64,000 nucleotides of DNA from Sinorhizobium medicae (GCF_007827695.1 NZ_VITA01000012.1:146873-210872), one strand, 5' to 3'. Positions 11,886 through 24,144 are shown, counted from the first letter of the stretch. Numbers and translations are program-made. The notes: a model not told the origin generated them from the sequence alone.

Positions 11886-11906
11886 AACGAAGCAAAACGC
11901 TTCGTT
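11886..11906. promoter_or_regulatory. Perfect palindrome in the aqpZ leader, candidate operator
   Basis: AACGAAGC-N5-GCTTCGTT, an 8-bp perfect inverted repeat, lies 15-35 bases before the aqpZ start. Further upstream on the minus strand is TTGACG, a possible -35 box. The form suits a dimeric repressor, but I do not recognise the regulator. Confidence 0.45.
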
Positions 11907-12271
11907 AACGAGAGTTCTACAGTATTCGAATCCCGTCAAGCGGGAGATGTATTCACCCTTCTTGCCCGCAATACGGGAGGCATGATGAATTCGCCCAAGC
12001 TGGAAGTGAGCTGCTCGGGCACGCGGACGACAGCACGCCGGCGGAATATTGCTTCGTCAGCAAGCGCATTTAGTTCGCATATCTTACGAAATCAGTCTTT
12101 CTCGATATGAAAACTTGCGCTAAGAACCGGCCGCCCGCCTCCCAAGACGGCATTCCGCTAGCTCCTTTCCTTGCCCCTGTCCGGGTAAAGAATTGATCTA
12201 ACCCTCTGAAACTAAGCGATTCCGCGGGGAGAATGGTTCTCTTCCCCGCGAATTGCTCCAGGAACGAACCA
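11907..12271. other. Divergent gap between aqpZ and the MFS gene
   Basis: About 365 bases without a gene. It must hold promoters for both directions. A stem of CGCGGGGA and TCCCCGCG (12223-12250), extended by GAA/TTC, lies just before the AGGAA ribosome site of the MFS gene and may shape its leader. Nothing else was recognised. Confidence 0.5.
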
Positions 12272-13582
12272 ATGACAGACGCGACAACCTCGCTGTCGCC
12301 GCAGGATGGTGCGTTGCATCGACAGGCCGTGAACTCCCCGGCCCGGGTGCTGTTCGCCAGCCTCGTCGGCACGACGATCGAATTCTTCGACTTCTATGTC
12401 TATGCGACAGCAGCGGTGATTATTTTCCCGCACCTTTTCTTCCCTGCAGCTGATCCGACCTCGGCAATGCTGCAGTCCTTGGCGACTTTCTCGATCGCCT
12501 TTTTCGCCCGTCCCCTTGGCGCCGTGATCTTCGGCCACTTCGGCGACAGGATCGGCCGCAAGGCGACGCTCGTCGCCGCGCTGATGACTATGGGGATTTC
12601 GACGGTCGTGATCGGCCTGCTGCCCACCTACGCGACGATTGGCGTCGTGGCGCCGCTTCTCCTTGCGCTCTGCCGCTTCGGCCAGGGCCTGGGCCTCGGC
12701 GGTGAATGGGGCGGCGCGGTGTTGCTAGCGACCGAGAATGCGCCGGAAGGCAAGCGGAGCTGGTATGCAATGTTCCCCCAGCTCGGCGCGCCGATCGGCT
12801 TCATCCTGTCGGCCGGGACCTTCCTCGTGCTCGGCGAGGTCATGAGCGACGAGGCCTTCCTCGCCTGGGGCTGGCGAATTCCCTTCGTCGCCAGCGTGCT
12901 GCTCGTGATCGTCGGTCTCTATGTCCGCCTGAAGATTACCGAAACGCCGGAATTCCAGAAGGCAATCGATAAACGGGAGCGCGTCGAGGTACCGGTGGCG
13001 GCGATATTCCGCTCGCATAAGCGAAGCCTCGCGCTCGGCACCTTCGTGGCACTCGCGACCTTCGTCCTGTTCTATCTGATGACCGTCTTCTCGCTCTCCT
13101 GGGGCACGACGAAGCTCGCCTATTCGCGCGAGCAGTTCCTGCTTGTACAGATGACCGGCGTCGTTTTTTTCGGCCTGATGATTCCCGTCTCCGGCATTCT
13201 TTCGGACCGCTTCGGACGCCGCCTGGTGCTGGTGCTCACAACAATCGGCATCGGCATATTCGGCCTCGTCATGGCGCCGCTTCTGACATCCGGTCTCGGC
13301 GGCGCCTTCGTCTTCTCGATCCTCGGACTCGGCCTGATGGGCCTTACCTACGGGCCGATCGGCGCGGCGCTGGCGGCTCCCTTTCCGACTGCAGTGCGTT
13401 ATACCGGCGCCTCGATGACCTTCAACCTCGCAGGCATCTTCGGCGCGTCGCTGGCACCCTACATCGCCACCTGGCTCGCGACCAACTACAGCCTCGGCCA
13501 TGTCGGCTATTATCTGATGGGCGCCGCATTGATCACGCTCGTCTGCCTGCTGCTTTCGAACGAGGAAGAGGTCTCGGGCTGA
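12272..13582 (+). CDS. MFS transporter, metabolite:H+ symporter (MHS) family
   Basis: Twelve-helix proton symporter of the family that contains ProP, KgtP and ShiA. Family features seen: the N-terminal GTTIEFFDFYVYATAA, the loop motif GHFGDRIGRKATL, the long signature RFGQGLGLGGEWGGAVLLA and a second loop ILSDRFGRR. The ATG at 12272 follows CCAGGAACGAACC (436 residues); an upstream in-frame ATG at 12233 lacks a ribosome site. The substrate cannot be read from sequence; organic acids or osmolytes are typical. It is the only plus-strand gene inside the dcw region. Confidence 0.9.
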   Translation: MTDATTSLSPQDGALHRQAVNSPARVLFASLVGTTIEFFDFYVYATAAVIIFPHLFFPAADPTSAMLQSLATFSIAFFARPLGAVIFGHFGDRIGRKATLVAALMTMGISTVVIGLLPTYATIGVVAPLLLALCRFGQGLGLGGEWGGAVLLATENAPEGKRSWYAMFPQLGAPIGFILSAGTFLVLGEVMSDEAFLAWGWRIPFVASVLLVIVGLYVRLKITETPEFQKAIDKRERVEVPVAAIFRSHKRSLALGTFVALATFVLFYLMTVFSLSWGTTKLAYSREQFLLVQMTGVVFFGLMIPVSGILSDRFGRRLVLVLTTIGIGIFGLVMAPLLTSGLGGAFVFSILGLGLMGLTYGPIGAALAAPFPTAVRYTGASMTFNLAGIFGASLAPYIATWLATNYSLGHVGYYLMGAALITLVCLLLSNEEEVSG

Positions 13583-13602
13583 GGAGGAATGAACCTGAAA
13601 AC

Positions 13603-13637
13603 AGGGCCGCGGCGGATGTCCGTCGCGGGCCCCTCTT
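13603..13637. terminator. Shared terminator between convergent MFS gene and murB
   Basis: GGGCCGCGGCGGA and TCCGTCGCGGGCCC form a long GC stem with a 2-base loop and one bulge, followed on the plus strand by CTCTTT. It fills the 70-base gap between two converging stops, so it may serve both. Confidence 0.65.
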
Positions 13638-13652
13638 TGGCGCTGATTCGCT

Positions 13653-14627
13653 TCAGGCCGTAGCGCGGCCGAGGAATTCCTTGATTTCGTAGCCCGGCAT
13701 GAAATTGCCGACGCGCTTGATCTCCCATTCCAGCTTGACACCGGAATGGTCCATCACCCGCTGGCGGACGGTCTCGCCGAGATATTCCAGTTCATAGCCG
13801 GTCGCCTGACCGGTATTGATCATGAAATTGCAGTGAAGCGGGGACATCTGAGCGTTGCCGATCATCATGCCGCGGCAGCCGGCCTCGTCGATCAACTTCC
13901 AGGCCGAATGGCCTTCCGGGTTCTTGAAAGTGGAGCCGCCGGTCTTTTCGCGGATCGGCTGTACGGTTTCCCGATGCTGGCGCACCGCGTCCATGTCGTT
14001 GCGGATCTTGGCCTTGTCCTCTGCATAGCCTTCGAAGATCGCATGCGTGAAGATCAGGTCCTTGGCTGCCCCTGAATGGCGATAGCCATAGCCCATCTCC
14101 GATTTGCTCAGAACATGTCTGTCGCCCTTCCGGTCGACGGCATGGACTTCGAGGACGCGCGCGCTGGTTTCACCGGCATTGGCGCCGGCGTTCATGCGCA
14201 GTGCACCGCCGATCGAACCAGGAATGCCGTAATAGAAATAGAAGCCGCCTATGCCGTGGTCGAGCGCCATGGCGGCGAGGTTCTTGTCGGGGCAGATTGC
14301 GCCCGCCTTGATGCGGTGTTCACCGGCAAGTTCGAGGTCGCCGAAGCCCTTTGCCGAGAGCCGGATGACGACACCGGGAATACCTCCGTCGCGCACGAGC
14401 AGGTTGGAGCCCACACCGACGACCAGCACCGGCACCTCCTCAGGCACGAGCTTGAGGAAGGTAGTGAGATCGTCCGTGTCGTGCGGCTGAAACATCAGTT
14501 CGGCGAGACCGCCTGCCCGAAACCAGGTAACGCGGTCCATTGGGGCATCGGGCGTGATACGCCCGCGTATCGCGCTGACGCCGTTTCCGAGCGATTCGAG
14601 GAGTTTCTGCCCGTTGACCTGTTTCAT
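13653..14627 (-). CDS. murB: UDP-N-acetylenolpyruvoylglucosamine reductase
   Basis: FAD enzyme that reduces UDP-GlcNAc-enolpyruvate to UDP-MurNAc. FAD-binding motifs include [25 protein letters not shown] and [19 protein letters not shown]; the [20 protein letters not shown] region contains the catalytic Ser and MurB C-terminal block. The ATG at 14627 (324 residues) overlaps the murC stop by 4 bases. The open frame continues upstream to 15392 but that part is an out-of-frame reading of murC. It is the last gene of the mraZ-to-murB run. Confidence 0.96.
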   Translation of the reverse strand: MKQVNGQKLLESLGNGVSAIRGRITPDAPMDRVTWFRAGGLAELMFQPHDTDDLTTFLKLVPEEVPVLVVGVGSNLLVRDGGIPGVVIRLSAKGFGDLELAGEHRIKAGAICPDKNLAAMALDHGIGGFYFYYGIPGSIGGALRMNAGANAGETSARVLEVHAVDRKGDRHVLSKSEMGYGYRHSGAAKDLIFTHAIFEGYAEDKAKIRNDMDAVRQHRETVQPIREKTGGSTFKNPEGHSAWKLIDEAGCRGMMIGNAQMSPLHCNFMINTGQATGYELEYLGETVRQRVMDHSGVKLEWEIKRVGNFMPGYEIKEFLGRATA

Positions 14628-16039
14628 GCTCGATTTCCCGAGATTTCCGCGAGCTGCTTCGGCAGCGCCGCGGCCCAATAGGTAATGCTGCCAGCCCCCA
14701 AGAGAACCACAAAATCGCCCGGCTGCGCAATCTTGGCGACAACAGGCGCAAGGGCCTCCTGTCCCGAGATATGGCGGGCATCGCGGTGGCCGGCAGCCTT
14801 GATGCGGTTGACCAGCGCTTCCGAATTGACTCCATCTATCGCTTCTTCGCCGGCCGAATAGACCGGAGCGAGCAGAATCGTGTCGGCGTCGTTGAAGCAG
14901 GATGTGAAATCCTCGAAGAGGCTCGACAGGCGCGAATAGCGATGCGGCTGGTGGACCGCGACGATGCGCCCCTGACAGGCCTCCCGCGCGGCCCTCAGGA
15001 CGGCTTTGATTTCGACCGGATGATGACCGTAGTCGTCGAAGATGCGCGCGCCGTTCCACTCGCCCGTCAACGTGAATCGGCGTTTGACGCCGCCGAAGGA
15101 GGCGATCCCTCTTGCAATATCCTCCGGCTTGATGCCGAGCCGCTGCGCGACCGCCACGGCGGCCGTGGCGTTCGACACATTGTGACGGCCGGGCATCGGC
15201 AGCCTGAGATCCTTGATCTCGATCACCTGACCCGTGCGGCGGCGGCGTATCTCGATATCGAAGATCGAGGTGGCACCGTCCATCCGGATATTGTGGAAGC
15301 GCACGTCCGCCTGCGGGTTTTCGCCATAGGTGACGACTTTCCGGTCCTCGATCTTTCCCACCATGGACTGGACTTCCGGATGATCGAGACACAGCACACC
15401 AAAGCCGTAAAACGGCACATTTTCGACGAACTGGCGAAAGGCCGAGCGCACGGCGTCGAAGCTGCCGTAATGGTCGAGATGCTCGGGATCGATATTGGTG
15501 ACCACTGCGATGTCGGCGGGCAGCTTCAGGAACGTGCCGTCGGATTCGTCGGCTTCAACGACCATCCATTCGCCCGCGCCCATGCGTGCATTGGTGCCGT
15601 AGGCATTGATGATACCGCCGTTGATCACCGTCGGGTCGAGGCCACCTGCATCGAGCAATGCGGCCACCATCGAGGTCGTGGTGGTCTTTCCGTGCGTTCC
15701 GCCGATTGCAATCGCATTTCGGAAACGCATCAGCTCGGCCAGCATCTCGGCGCGCCGGACGACCGGCAGAAACTTTTCACGCGCAGCGATGAGCTCTGGA
15801 TTGTCCTTCTTGATCGCGGTCGAGACCACGATCACCTCGGCATCGCCAAGATTTTCCGCCTTGTGACCGATGGAAATTCTGATGCCCTTTTCCCTCAGGC
15901 GCTGCACATTGGCGCTTTCCGCCTGGTCGGAACCCTGGACGCGATGGCCGAGATTGTGCAGCACCTCGGCAATACCGCTCATGCCGATGCCGCCGATACC
16001 AATGAAATGTACGAGCCCGATCGTCTTCGGCATCTTCAT
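14624..16039 (-). CDS. murC: UDP-N-acetylmuramate--L-alanine ligase
   Basis: Adds L-Ala to UDP-MurNAc using ATP. The 471-residue Mur ligase has an N-terminal Rossmann motif [17 protein letters not shown], the ATP loop [17 protein letters not shown], the central [11 protein letters not shown] and the C-terminal [10 protein letters not shown] and HQPHRYSR motifs. AGGAAA precedes the ATG. Four-base overlaps with murG upstream and murB downstream indicate a tightly coupled operon. Confidence 0.97.
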   Translation of the reverse strand: MKMPKTIGLVHFIGIGGIGMSGIAEVLHNLGHRVQGSDQAESANVQRLREKGIRISIGHKAENLGDAEVIVVSTAIKKDNPELIAAREKFLPVVRRAEMLAELMRFRNAIAIGGTHGKTTTTSMVAALLDAGGLDPTVINGGIINAYGTNARMGAGEWMVVEADESDGTFLKLPADIAVVTNIDPEHLDHYGSFDAVRSAFRQFVENVPFYGFGVLCLDHPEVQSMVGKIEDRKVVTYGENPQADVRFHNIRMDGATSIFDIEIRRRRTGQVIEIKDLRLPMPGRHNVSNATAAVAVAQRLGIKPEDIARGIASFGGVKRRFTLTGEWNGARIFDDYGHHPVEIKAVLRAAREACQGRIVAVHQPHRYSRLSSLFEDFTSCFNDADTILLAPVYSAGEEAIDGVNSEALVNRIKAAGHRDARHISGQEALAPVVAKIAQPGDFVVLLGAGSITYWAAALPKQLAEISGNRA

Positions 16040-17160
16040 GAACGTGTTTCCTTGAACTTCGCGACTGTCGAGCCGCTGGCAATAGCCTCTACCAGTAACG
16101 CAAGCAAGCGCGCGGCATCCGGCTTGCCGGTCTGGCGGGCACCAGCCGCCATCTGCGCCAGGGTATCCGGGTTGCTCATTGCATCTGTTAGAATGTTTGC
16201 AAGCCGCTCGGCGCTGAGCTCCACCTGGGCGATCACGCGCGCGCCGCCTTTCGCGGCCAGCGCAGCCGCATTTGCCGCCTGGTCGTGGTCGAGCGCATAG
16301 GGATATGGGACCAGGATTGCCGGCCGGCCGATGACCGAGACTTCCGAAACGGTGGAAGCACCGGAACGGCAGATAACGAGCTGCGCGGAGGCGATCCGCC
16401 CCGCCATGTCGGTGAAGAAAGGGGATACTTCGGCCGGAATGTCGAGCTTCTCGTAAGACGCGATGACACCTTCCCTGTCCTCGGGACGCGCCTGCTGCGT
16501 CACCTTCAGCCGCCGGCGCAAAGCGTCGTCGAGCCGGCAGACAGCTTGCGGCACTGCCTTCGAGAAAAATTGCGCCCCCTGGCTGCCCCCGAACACCACG
16601 AGATGAAAAGGCGCGTCACCACCGGCCGGCGCGTAGGGCACCCTCGCGGCTTCCAGCACCGCAGGTCGCACAGGATTCCCCGTTGCAACGGTCTTTGCAG
16701 CGAAGGCTCCCGTACCCTCCGGAAGAAAGCCGCCGGCAATGGCCGCAACGCGCGATGCGAGCATCTTATTGGCGCGCCCCATGACCGCATTCTGTTCGTG
16801 GATGATCGTCGGGACGCCCATGCCGGTTGCCGCGAGCAGCGGCGGCACAGTCGGATAGCCGCCGAAACCGACGACGGCCATCGGCTTGAGCCTGGAAATC
16901 AGCCGCCGGGCTGCTCTCAAACCCGTCCAGAGCTTCCACGCCGATCGTGCGAGCTTTACAGGATTCTTCGACCCGATCGTCGCCGACGCTACGACATGTA
17001 TTTCGTCTGCCGGGAACCTGCCCGCGAAGCGCTCGGCGCGGCTGTCCGTCACCAGATGCACGGAATAGCCGGACGCCTTCAACTCGTGGGCAAGCGCCTC
17101 GGCTGGAAAGAGGTGTCCGCCGGTCCCGCCGGCGGCAAGTAGAATTATGCCTTTATCCAT
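16036..17160 (-). CDS. murG: Lipid II synthase MurG (UDP-GlcNAc transferase)
   Basis: GT28 glycosyltransferase at the inner face of the membrane that adds GlcNAc to lipid I. Conserved G-loops are [18 protein letters not shown] at the N-terminus and [16 protein letters not shown]; the C-terminal donor site has [25 protein letters not shown] and the [13 protein letters not shown] block. Length (374) is normal. The stop overlaps murC; ftsW ends 18 bases upstream. Confidence 0.97.
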   Translation of the reverse strand: MDKGIILLAAGGTGGHLFPAEALAHELKASGYSVHLVTDSRAERFAGRFPADEIHVVASATIGSKNPVKLARSAWKLWTGLRAARRLISRLKPMAVVGFGGYPTVPPLLAATGMGVPTIIHEQNAVMGRANKMLASRVAAIAGGFLPEGTGAFAAKTVATGNPVRPAVLEAARVPYAPAGGDAPFHLVVFGGSQGAQFFSKAVPQAVCRLDDALRRRLKVTQQARPEDREGVIASYEKLDIPAEVSPFFTDMAGRIASAQLVICRSGASTVSEVSVIGRPAILVPYPYALDHDQAANAAALAAKGGARVIAQVELSAERLANILTDAMSNPDTLAQMAAGARQTGKPDAARLLALLVEAIASGSTVAKFKETRS

Positions 17161-17177
17161 GTCTCACTATCCATGTC

Positions 17178-18332
17178 TCATTCGGCGGGCACCCCGACGC
17201 CCGATCGAAAGAGGCTGCGCTCGACGGCACGCTTCTCCGGCCTATGGCGCGTCAGTGCCAGGATGAACCCCGCCGTTACGCAGATCGCCACCATCGACGA
17301 ACCACCATAGGAAATCAGCGGCAGCGTCATGCCCTTGGCCGGAAGCAGTTCGAGATTGACGCCAATATTGATCATCGACTGGATTCCGATCTGCAGAACC
17401 AGCCCGGCAACCGCGAAACGGTTGAAATCGTTGCGCTCGCGGAAGGCATGATTGAGGCCGCGCAGCACCACGAAAGCGAAGACCACGACGACGACCATGC
17501 AGAAGACGATGCCGAACTCTTCTGCCGCGACCGAAAAGATAAAGTCCGTATGGCTGTCCGGAATGACGCGCTTCATTATGCCCTCGCCTGGTCCCCGGCC
17601 GAACCAGTCTCCACGAATGATCGCCTCTCGCGCCGTATCGACCTGGAACGTGTCGCCCTCGCCGGTCAGGAACCGGTCGATGCGGCCGGCGACGTGGGGC
17701 AGGATGGAATAGGCGGCGAAAAACCCGCCCATGGCGACCGAAGCGAGCACGATGATCCAGAGCCATGGCATGCCGGCCATGAAGAACATGCCGCCCCAGA
17801 CGACCGTCGTAAGAATGGTCTGTCCGAGGTCGGGCTGGGCGACGAGGAGCGCTCCGACAATGCCGAAGAGGAGGATTGAAAGCAGATTGCCGGGAATCTC
17901 CGGCTGACGTGCATGCTCGGCGAAAAGCCAGGCACAGACGACGACAAAGGCCGGCTTCATGAACTCCGATGGTTGCACCGAGATGCCGGCGAGCGATAGC
18001 CAGCGCCGCGAACCCTTGACCTCCTGGCCGAAGAACAAGGCGAGCGCCATCATCGCAACCGAGATGACGAGAAGGATGATCGCCGTGCGCCGCACCTGCC
18101 GTGGCGAAAGAAAGGAAATGCCGACCATCACCACCAGTGACGGCGGAAGAAAGAGTGCGTGACGCTTGACGAAGTGGAAGCTGTCCAGGCCAAGCCGCTC
18201 GGCGATCGGTGGGCTCGCGGCGAAGGAGAGCATGAAGCCGATGCCCATCAGGAGGATGAAGGCCGCCAGAAAAAATCTGTCGATCGTCCAGAACCAATCG
18301 GCCACGGGGCCCCGTTCGGCTCGGCTTACCAT
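17178..18332 (-). CDS. ftsW: Lipid II polymerase / division protein FtsW
   Basis: SEDS-family multi-pass membrane protein, the glycosyltransferase partner of FtsI at the septum. About ten hydrophobic segments are present in 384 residues. The loop with GSRRWLSLAGISVQPSEFMK and the C-terminal PLISYGGSSMVA are diagnostic of FtsW/RodA, and its position between murD and murG identifies FtsW rather than RodA. GGAAAGGGGAC supplies the ribosome site for the ATG at 18332. Confidence 0.96.
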   Translation of the reverse strand: MVSRAERGPVADWFWTIDRFFLAAFILLMGIGFMLSFAASPPIAERLGLDSFHFVKRHALFLPPSLVVMVGISFLSPRQVRRTAIILLVISVAMMALALFFGQEVKGSRRWLSLAGISVQPSEFMKPAFVVVCAWLFAEHARQPEIPGNLLSILLFGIVGALLVAQPDLGQTILTTVVWGGMFFMAGMPWLWIIVLASVAMGGFFAAYSILPHVAGRIDRFLTGEGDTFQVDTAREAIIRGDWFGRGPGEGIMKRVIPDSHTDFIFSVAAEEFGIVFCMVVVVVFAFVVLRGLNHAFRERNDFNRFAVAGLVLQIGIQSMINIGVNLELLPAKGMTLPLISYGGSSMVAICVTAGFILALTRHRPEKRAVERSLFRSGVGVPAE

Positions 18333-18388
18333 CTCTCTGTCCCCTTTCCGGCGCGTGCTGCGCCAACGTCACTATCCGGCCGAAGCCG

Positions 18389-19780
<1,392 letters not shown>

Positions 19781-19785
19781 CGCGC

Positions 19786-20886
19786 TCACCGAAGCTTCAG
19801 CGTCGAGAGACCGACCATCGCAAGGATCACGGCGATGATCCAGAAGCGGATCACCACCTGGCTTTCCGTCCAGCCCTTCTTCTCGAAGTGATGGTGGATC
19901 GGTGCCATCAGGAACACCCGGTGCCCGGTGCGCTTGAACCAGAAGACCTGAATGATGACAGACAATGTCTCCATGACAAAGAGCCCGCCGATGATGACCA
20001 TGACGATCTCGTGCTTGGTTGCGACGGCGACGGTGCCTATGAGACCGCCGAGGGCAAGCGAACCGGTGTCGCCCATGAAGATCGCGGCGGGCGGCGCGTT
20101 GAACCACAGGAAGCCAAGGCCTGCGCCGATCACCGCGCCGAGGATCACCGCGAGTTCGCCGGTGCCGGGCACGAAATGGATCTGCAGGTAGTTGGCAAAG
20201 ACAGCGTTGCCGGCGAGATAGGCGATCAGCCCGAACGCGGCCGAGGCGATCATGACAGGGACGATCGCGAGCCCGTCCAGGCCATCGGTCAGATTTACGG
20301 AATTTCCCGCGCCGACGATGACGAAGCCGCCGAACAGCACGAAGAAATAGCCGAGATTGAGCATCAGGTCCTTGAAGAATGGAAAGGTCACCGATGACCC
20401 GAAAGTGGAGCCCGCCGCCCCTGCCGAAAGCGCAGCCTGCATCATGAAGAAGACGGCGATCGAGGCGATCACGAACTCGATGCCAAGCCGGGCTTTGCCG
20501 GAGAAGCCTTTGTCCGATTGTTTCGTCACCTTGAGATAGTCGTCGTAGAAGCCGATCGCGCCGAAACCCAGCGTTACCAGAAGCGTCGAGACGACATAGA
20601 TGCTGGATAGATCGGCCCAAAGCAGCGAGGACACCACGATGCCCGCGAGGATCATCAACCCTCCCATGGTCGGCGTCCCGGCTTTCTTGAAGTGCGTCTG
20701 AGGGCCGTCGGCGCGGATAGGCTGGCCCTTGCCCTGACGGATGCGCAACGAAGCGATCATGGCCGGACCGAACAGGAACACGATCAAGGCAGAGGTGAAC
20801 AGAGCCGCGCCCGTGCGGAAGGTGATGTAGCGAAAGAGATTGAAGAATTGAAAGTGGTCCGCCAGTTCCACAAGCCAGATCAGCAT
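19786..20886 (-). CDS. mraY: Phospho-N-acetylmuramoyl-pentapeptide transferase
   Basis: Ten-helix membrane enzyme forming lipid I from UDP-MurNAc-pentapeptide and undecaprenyl phosphate. Conserved cytoplasmic motifs are present: [23 protein letters not shown] (the paired Asp), [25 protein letters not shown] and the HHHFEKKGW block. Length 366 fits. The start follows CCGGGGGAAAGG. A 230-base gap without a recognised gene separates it from murF upstream, so an internal promoter is possible there. Confidence 0.97.
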   Translation of the reverse strand: MLIWLVELADHFQFFNLFRYITFRTGAALFTSALIVFLFGPAMIASLRIRQGKGQPIRADGPQTHFKKAGTPTMGGLMILAGIVVSSLLWADLSSIYVVSTLLVTLGFGAIGFYDDYLKVTKQSDKGFSGKARLGIEFVIASIAVFFMMQAALSAGAAGSTFGSSVTFPFFKDLMLNLGYFFVLFGGFVIVGAGNSVNLTDGLDGLAIVPVMIASAAFGLIAYLAGNAVFANYLQIHFVPGTGELAVILGAVIGAGLGFLWFNAPPAAIFMGDTGSLALGGLIGTVAVATKHEIVMVIIGGLFVMETLSVIIQVFWFKRTGHRVFLMAPIHHHFEKKGWTESQVVIRFWIIAVILAMVGLSTLKLR

Positions 20887-21116
20887 AAGGGACCTTTCCC
20901 CCGGAAGTTTATATCAGGACATCGTCCAAACAGAATCATCTGCCAGAAGATATCCGCTTGCGTTCGACTATGTTAGGCCATTTCCCCCGGCCCAAGGTCC
21001 GTATCCACCGGCACTGCGGCGCCTTGCGCCCTTCCAGGGTCGCAAAATCCGCCGCGGCACTTCCAGTTGTGTCATATCGGTTCCGCTTCAAGGAAGCAGC
21101 AGGCCGACACCGTCCC

Positions 21117-22550
21117 CTATGCTTCCCTTTTTCCGGCCTCGTCATGCGGATGGGCATCGAGAAGCGCCTGGACGATCTTTGCGCAACCGGTGCTTTTCGA
21201 AGACTTGACCATCACCACGTCGCCGGCTGCAACTGCGCCGAGAGCGTAGGCCGTCAGGTCGCTCACCAGATCGCGATGGACGACGGACACCTCCGACGGC
21301 AGGGCATCGCGCAAATGTGCCATCTCGGTCCCCGTCAGCCAGACGTCGGCGATACCCGCATCGACAATGGGTCTCGCAAGTGCCGCATGAACCGCCGCCG
21401 AATGCTCGCCCATTTCCAGCATGTCGCCAAGAATGGCGATGCGCCGGCCGCCGGGCGAGGGCTCGGCATCGCGGAGCAGCGTGATCGCCGCCCGCATTGA
21501 AGCCGGGTTGGCGTTATAGCTCTCGTCGATCAGCGTCATGTAGCCGGCACCCATCCTGAGACGGTGCCGCAATCCCCTGCCCTTTTCCGGCTGCATGGTT
21601 GCAAGCGATGCGGCGACGCGATCTGTGTCCGCGCCTGCCAGTGTCGCTGCGGCGATCGCCGCCAGAGCGTTCTCGGCGATATGGCGCCCCGGTGCGCCAA
21701 TCGCGATTTCAAGCGTTCTGCCTCCGACACCCGCCCACAGCACCGAACCTTCCGCACCACCGGCGAACTCGGCCAGGCGGAATTCCGATTTTGGATTGGC
21801 GCCGAAGAAATGGACATGGCTGACCCCGGCTGTCGCGGCGGCCTTCTCCAGCAGTTCGTATTGAGCACTGTCCCTGTTGATCACCGCATGGCCGCCGTTG
21901 ACGACCCCCTCGAAGATCTCAGCCTTGGCCGCGGCGATGTCGTCCAGACTCGCAAAATTCCCGAGATGGGCGGCAGCAATGCTGGTCACGACCGCCACAT
22001 GCGGACGAACCATCCGTGTCAGCGGCCGAATTTCGCCGGCATGGTTCATCCCGATCTCAAAGACGCCGTAATCGGTCGTCTCCGGCATTCGGGCAAGCGT
22101 CAGGGGCACGCCCCAGTGATTGTTGAAGGATGCGACGGAGGCGTGGACCCGACCCAGCGGCGAAAGCATGTGCCTCAACATCTCTTTCGTCGTGGTCTTG
22201 CCGACCGATCCGGTAACGGCAATGATCTTTGCGGCGCTTCGGTCGCGTGCCGCGCAACCCAGCCGGATCATTGCCTCCAGCACGTCGTCCACGACGATCA
22301 TCGGGGCGATCAGGCGCCCGAGCGCCGGCAGCTTCGCTTCGCTGACGACAAGAAGCGCTGCTCCGTTAGCAAGGGCGATCCCCGCATAGTCATGGCCGTC
22401 GACGCGATCGCCCCTGATCGCGAAAAAAGCCTCGCCATTGCCGATTGTCCGGCTGTCGATCGAAATGCCGGTGATCCCTTCCGGCAGGTTCCCGACGGGA
22501 CGGCCGTTCATCGCGGCCAGAAGATCGCTGCTTGTCCAGAGCCAGTTCAA
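21117..22550 (-). CDS. murF: UDP-N-acetylmuramoyl-tripeptide--D-alanyl-D-alanine ligase
   Basis: Adds the D-Ala-D-Ala made by Ddl to the tripeptide precursor. Contains SIDSRTIGNGEAFFAIRG, the ATP loop VTGSVGKTTTKEMLRHM, FEIGMNHAGEI, and the C-terminal IDESYNANPASMRAAI. The start is a TTG at 22550 directly after the murE stop (22552), with GGGAGG eight bases upstream inside murE; no ATG is available near it. Length 477 is normal. The rare start suggests dependence on murE translation. Confidence 0.95.
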   Translation of the reverse strand: MNWLWTSSDLLAAMNGRPVGNLPEGITGISIDSRTIGNGEAFFAIRGDRVDGHDYAGIALANGAALLVVSEAKLPALGRLIAPMIVVDDVLEAMIRLGCAARDRSAAKIIAVTGSVGKTTTKEMLRHMLSPLGRVHASVASFNNHWGVPLTLARMPETTDYGVFEIGMNHAGEIRPLTRMVRPHVAVVTSIAAAHLGNFASLDDIAAAKAEIFEGVVNGGHAVINRDSAQYELLEKAAATAGVSHVHFFGANPKSEFRLAEFAGGAEGSVLWAGVGGRTLEIAIGAPGRHIAENALAAIAAATLAGADTDRVAASLATMQPEKGRGLRHRLRMGAGYMTLIDESYNANPASMRAAITLLRDAEPSPGGRRIAILGDMLEMGEHSAAVHAALARPIVDAGIADVWLTGTEMAHLRDALPSEVSVVHRDLVSDLTAYALGAVAAGDVVMVKSSKSTGCAKIVQALLDAHPHDEAGKREA

Positions 22551-22551
22551 A

Positions 22552-24012
22552 TCAAAGACCTCCCAGTGCCTTGCGGACCTCCGCGTGGTCGGAGAAAGGC
22601 AGCGTCACGGAACCAACCGTCTGCCCCTCTTCATGCCCTTTGCCCGCGACGATCAGCGTATCGCCGGTCTTCAGCATGCCGACGGCAACGCGGATCGCCT
22701 CGGCGCGATCGCCAATCTCCGTAGCGCCCTTTGCCGCCGCCATGATCTCGGCGCGGATCACCTCCGGCACTTCCGAGCGCGGGTTGTCGTCCGTGACAAT
22801 GACGACATCGGCAAGGCGGCTGGCGATCTCTCCCATGATCGGGCGCTTGCCCTTGTCCCGGTCGCCGCCGCAACCGAAAACCACGACGACCCGGCCAGTG
22901 GTAAAAGGACGCAGGGATTCGAGCACATTTGAGAGCGCGTCCGGCTTGTGGGCGTAATCCACGTAGGCGAGCGCGCCATCCTTCGTCTGCCCGACGAGTT
23001 CGAGGCGCCCTGAGGCGCCCTGCAGCCTCTCCAGCGCCGAGAAAGCTGCCTTCGCGGAAATCCCCGTTGACATTGCAAGCCCCGCCGCAACGAGTGCATT
23101 GGCGACCTGGAAGTCACCGGCGAGCGGCACGTGTATCTCGTAGATGTCGTCGCCGACATGAACCTCCGCCGACTGCTTGTGGCGGAAATGCTCGACACGT
23201 TTCAGCGCGATGAAATCGCCATTGCGCCCAACGGTCCGCACATCGTGCCCTGCCTTGCGAGCGGCAGCGATCGCATCGGCGGACCATTGGTCATCGGCGA
23301 AGATCACGGCCGGCGAACCTTTCGGCAGCAACGCCGCAAAGAGGCGCATCTTCGAGGCCATGTAATGCTCAACCGTCGGATGGTAGTCCATGTGATCGCG
23401 GCCGAGATTCGTAAAGGCGGCGGCAGCGAGATTGACGCCGTCCAGCCGTTGCTGGTCCAGGCCGTGGCTCGACGCCTCCATTGCGGCGTGGGTCACGCCC
23501 TCATCAGCCAGTTCGGCGAGCAGCTTGTGCAGCGACACCGGATCCGGTGTCGTCAGAGAACCGTATTCGGCGCGGCCGGGTGATACGACGCCCGTGGTGC
23601 CGATCATCGCCGCCGAGAAACCGGAATGCGCCCAGATCTGCCGGGTGAAGGAGGCAACGGACGTCTTCCCCGCCGTACCTGTGACCGCCACCATCGTCTC
23701 GGGCTGGCGTCCGAAAAAGCTCGACGACGCCTTCGCCAGGAAACGGCGTGGTTCGGAGATCGTGAAAACGTTGATGCCAGCCTCTGCCCGGGCGCTGGTT
23801 CCCGCGACGACCGCCGAGGCCCCGCGCGATAGCGCGTCCGTTATGTAAGCGGACCCGTCCGCCTTCGCTCCGGCGACCGCGACGAAGAGGTCGCCGGGCC
23901 TGACCTGCCGGCTATCGGCCGTAATGCCGCCGATCTCGATGTTCGCGGCGTCGCCCTTCAGCTGCGCCGAAAGTTCCGGGAAACTCGATCCCGCCAGGTC
24001 CCTGATCTTCAT
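22552..24012 (-). CDS. murE: UDP-MurNAc-tripeptide synthetase, meso-diaminopimelate type
   Basis: Adds the third residue of the stem peptide. The ATP loop is [13 protein letters not shown] (about 113-125), and the substrate-selecting motif DNPR occurs in [14 protein letters not shown], which marks meso-DAP rather than lysine. I use the ATG at 24012 (486 residues); an upstream GTG at 24021 is also in frame. It is separated from ftsI by 169 bases that contain a hairpin, and is followed immediately by murF. Confidence 0.96.
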   Translation of the reverse strand: MKIRDLAGSSFPELSAQLKGDAANIEIGGITADSRQVRPGDLFVAVAGAKADGSAYITDALSRGASAVVAGTSARAEAGINVFTISEPRRFLAKASSSFFGRQPETMVAVTGTAGKTSVASFTRQIWAHSGFSAAMIGTTGVVSPGRAEYGSLTTPDPVSLHKLLAELADEGVTHAAMEASSHGLDQQRLDGVNLAAAAFTNLGRDHMDYHPTVEHYMASKMRLFAALLPKGSPAVIFADDQWSADAIAAARKAGHDVRTVGRNGDFIALKRVEHFRHKQSAEVHVGDDIYEIHVPLAGDFQVANALVAAGLAMSTGISAKAAFSALERLQGASGRLELVGQTKDGALAYVDYAHKPDALSNVLESLRPFTTGRVVVVFGCGGDRDKGKRPIMGEIASRLADVVIVTDDNPRSEVPEVIRAEIMAAAKGATEIGDRAEAIRVAVGMLKTGDTLIVAGKGHEEGQTVGSVTLPFSDHAEVRKALGGL

Positions 24013-24101
24013 GAACTGCACGTCTCACATCGATATGATCCTACAGGGATCTCTGCGCGTCATGTCAGACGCACAGGGACCGCCATAGGCTTTAGAATGC
24101 A

Positions 24102-24144
24102 GCATGGTCTCTTCCTTGGTCGACTCCGATCCAAGGAGCCATGC
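24102..24144 (-). promoter_or_regulatory. Two-step hairpin between ftsI and murE
   Basis: GCATGG/CCATGC outer and CCTTGG/CCAAGG inner stems frame a loop of about 11 bases. No U tract follows on the minus strand, so a processing or attenuation structure is as likely as a terminator. Confidence 0.4.

Noticed and set aside
20936..21157. A 73-codon minus-strand frame between mraY and murF
   Set aside because: It overlaps the murF 3' end in another frame and has no supporting signals.
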